Shown here: in pieces, positions 63,109 through 64,000 of the stretch
Position numbering within the stretch: position 1 is the first letter of the stretch
Layout of the letters: each line of letters opens with the position of its first letter
Assembly: GCF_003569785.1 (NCBI RefSeq)
Contig: NZ_KZ983997.1
Coordinates: forward strand, 1 to 64,000
Reading direction: 5' to 3'
DNA from: Leucobacter sp. wl10
GTDB taxonomy: Bacteria; Actinomycetota; Actinomycetes; Actinomycetales; Microbacteriaceae
DNA length: 64,000 nucleotides
The notes under the pieces: generated by a model
The model's database searches: none
What the model saw: the letters and a program-made list of their open reading frames with translations, nothing else
Told to the model about the DNA's origin: nothing
Position numbers and translations under genes: made by a program

Positions 63109-63120
63109 GATTCCATAGAA
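63109..63120 (-). promoter_or_regulatory. GATTCCATAGAA motif, probable MarR operator for autoregulation
   Basis: It matches 11 of 12 bases of the motif at 62052. It lies 40 nt before the MarR start, directly upstream of TATAAG (minus strand, 63108-63103), a good -10 candidate. Bound repressor would cover the -10/-35 spacer. Confidence 0.55.
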
Positions 63121-63323
63121 TAATCTTCCCGCGATCCATTCTAACGCGAGCAGGGAAGCCTGTTCTCGCGTGGAGGCGGGGCGTATCCGGGGCAGGGCCC
63201 GCTGGTGGGCCGGTTGCGGGGCAGCGCGGCCGGTCACGGACGCCCGCGCTCCTGGAGGACGCGTTCCCCGGCGTCGACGTAGCTCGCGAACAGATCGGTG
63301 ACGTCGCGGAGGCGTTGCGACCA

Positions 63324-63893
63324 TCAGCGAGCACCGAGAAGGCTGCGAGGAGGATCTGCCACCTGCAGCCAGAAGTCAGCGAAAGGTTTTGCGTCACGGA
63401 ACGTCTTGATACTCCAGCATCCAGCCGTGTCCAGCAATAGACCCATTCCCCACTCGTCACCGGGTCGTCCGTAGCTACTGGCGGTATGAGGCTCTGGCCC
63501 CCACACCAGGTCTCGTTCGAGTTCAGAAGGATCGGTAATCTGCACTGCAAGATCGCCTTCACCGGTGAGGCGGATGACGAACTTCTTGACCTCTTCGCTC
63601 GCGACAAGCTCTGCAGAAGAAGGAATCTGGAAGTAACCGAATGCCGAATCTCCCCGTAGGACCGCGGTGCCCATCACCTCGGGCCACTCTATGGGCGAGG
63701 GCGGTGAACACGTCGGCTCTCCCAGGTCTCCGAACGCTTCAGCGTTCTTGAGCCCATCTATTGGACCCATTGGAGGAGTTGCTGAATCATCGCCCTTCGA
63801 TGCCTGCGGGCTCGCACAGGACACAAGGAGAGCAATTCCGATCGCAGCGACCACGAAGGTTCGTGCGGCGATTACTGCACGATTTCTCAGCAT
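63324..63893 (-). CDS. Hypothetical secreted lipoprotein
   Basis: A 189-aa protein with an N-terminal signal (AARTFVVAAIGIALLVSC) ending in the lipobox LVSC at residues 23-26, then a Ser/Pro/Asp-rich linker. The mature part has aromatic and acidic stretches (PSPIEWPEVMG, WGPEPHTASSYGRPGDEWGMG) and two further cysteines. I do not recognise the family. Codon use is less GC-rich than in the core genes, suggesting accessory DNA. The ribosome site is weak. Confidence 0.6.
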   Translation of the reverse strand: MLRNRAVIAARTFVVAAIGIALLVSCASPQASKGDDSATPPMGPIDGLKNAEAFGDLGEPTCSPPSPIEWPEVMGTAVLRGDSAFGYFQIPSSAELVASEEVKKFVIRLTGEGDLAVQITDPSELERDLVWGPEPHTASSYGRPGDEWGMGLLLDTAGCWSIKTFRDAKPFADFWLQVADPPRSLLGAR

Positions 63894-63913
63894 CGCAGTT
63901 ACGCCCGCAGTGT

Positions 63914-64000
63914 TTAGGTCGTTGCTGTGAAGCTGACGGGCTGGCGGAGTATCGTGCGTAGCTTGTCGGGGGTGACTTTGCGGAAGTCGCTGAAGTAGAC
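63914..64000 (-). CDS. C-terminal end of a gene cut by the window edge
   Basis: Minus-strand open frame of 28 codons entering from the right edge and ending at TAA (63916-63914). It reads VYFSDFRKVTPDKLRTIL then RQPVSFTATT. It looks like coding sequence because of its ordered, hydrophilic composition, but the family cannot be named from so little. It would run into the lipoprotein gene 20 nt downstream. Confidence 0.4.
   Translation of the reverse strand, partial: VYFSDFRKVTPDKLRTILRQPVSFTATT

Overview
This is a high-GC (roughly 70% by eye) actinobacterial chromosome segment. Gene order and protein style point to Microbacteriaceae, plausibly Leucobacter-like. The supporting signs are a cysteine-less Micrococcales-type S4, a mycobacterial-type PyrF, an mIHF domain fused to guanylate kinase, a PucR-type FasR regulator ahead of fabD-fabH-acpP-fabF, and many GTG/TTG starts. 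The taxon is inference; no marker comparison could be run.

Region 1 (1-14.8 kb) is an accessory catabolic cluster. It holds a VOC protein, two intact Gfo/Idh/MocA oxidoreductases plus the C-terminal remnant of a third, an SDR dehydrogenase, an IlvD/Edd-family sugar-acid dehydratase, a D-2-hydroxyacid dehydrogenase, an APC permease, a three-gene RbsABC-type sugar importer, and a 985-aa FAD/Fe-S 2-hydroxyacid dehydrogenase. Together they look like uptake and non-phosphorylative oxidation of a sugar, polyol or sugar acid. No kinase, aldolase or regulator is visible.

Region 2 (15-24.2 kb) is housekeeping: rpsD, a small membrane protein, alaS, ruvX, mltG, aroE, aroC, aroK, aroB, tightly packed with 1-4 nt overlaps. 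Region 3 (24.2-31.0 kb) separates aroB from efp and looks like an insertion: a MoxR AAA+ ATPase divergent from a VWA protein and an unrecognised third protein, then a MarR regulator, a DUF222-HNH protein and a hotdog thioesterase.

Region 4 (31.1-46.1 kb) is efp, nusB, a membrane glycosyltransferase, and the pyrimidine operon pyrR-pyrB-pyrC-(membrane protein)-carA-carB-pyrF with a candidate PyrR-binding leader. It continues with the mIHF-Gmk fusion, a DMT transporter, a convergent Aag glycosylase, a DUF308-like membrane protein and a CAT-anticodon tRNA. Region 5 (46.1-51.5 kb) has a lower-GC PAS-GGDEF-EAL protein abutting the tRNA, a GntR/FCD regulator divergent from a ferrochelatase, dps and a class I amidotransferase.

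Region 6 (51.6-59.3 kb, minus strand) runs aceE, fasR, fabD, fabH, acpP, fabF, which joins acetyl-CoA supply to type II fatty-acid synthesis. Region 7 (59.5-64 kb) has a UvrA2/DrrC-like ABC protein divergent from a VOC protein, with a MarR regulator nearby. The MarR gene and the uvrA2/VOC intergenic region share the motif GATTCCATRGAA, so the three probably form a small stress or drug-response regulon. A low-GC lipoprotein gene and the tail of a cut-off gene close the window. No CRISPR array, rRNA or complete insertion sequence was seen.
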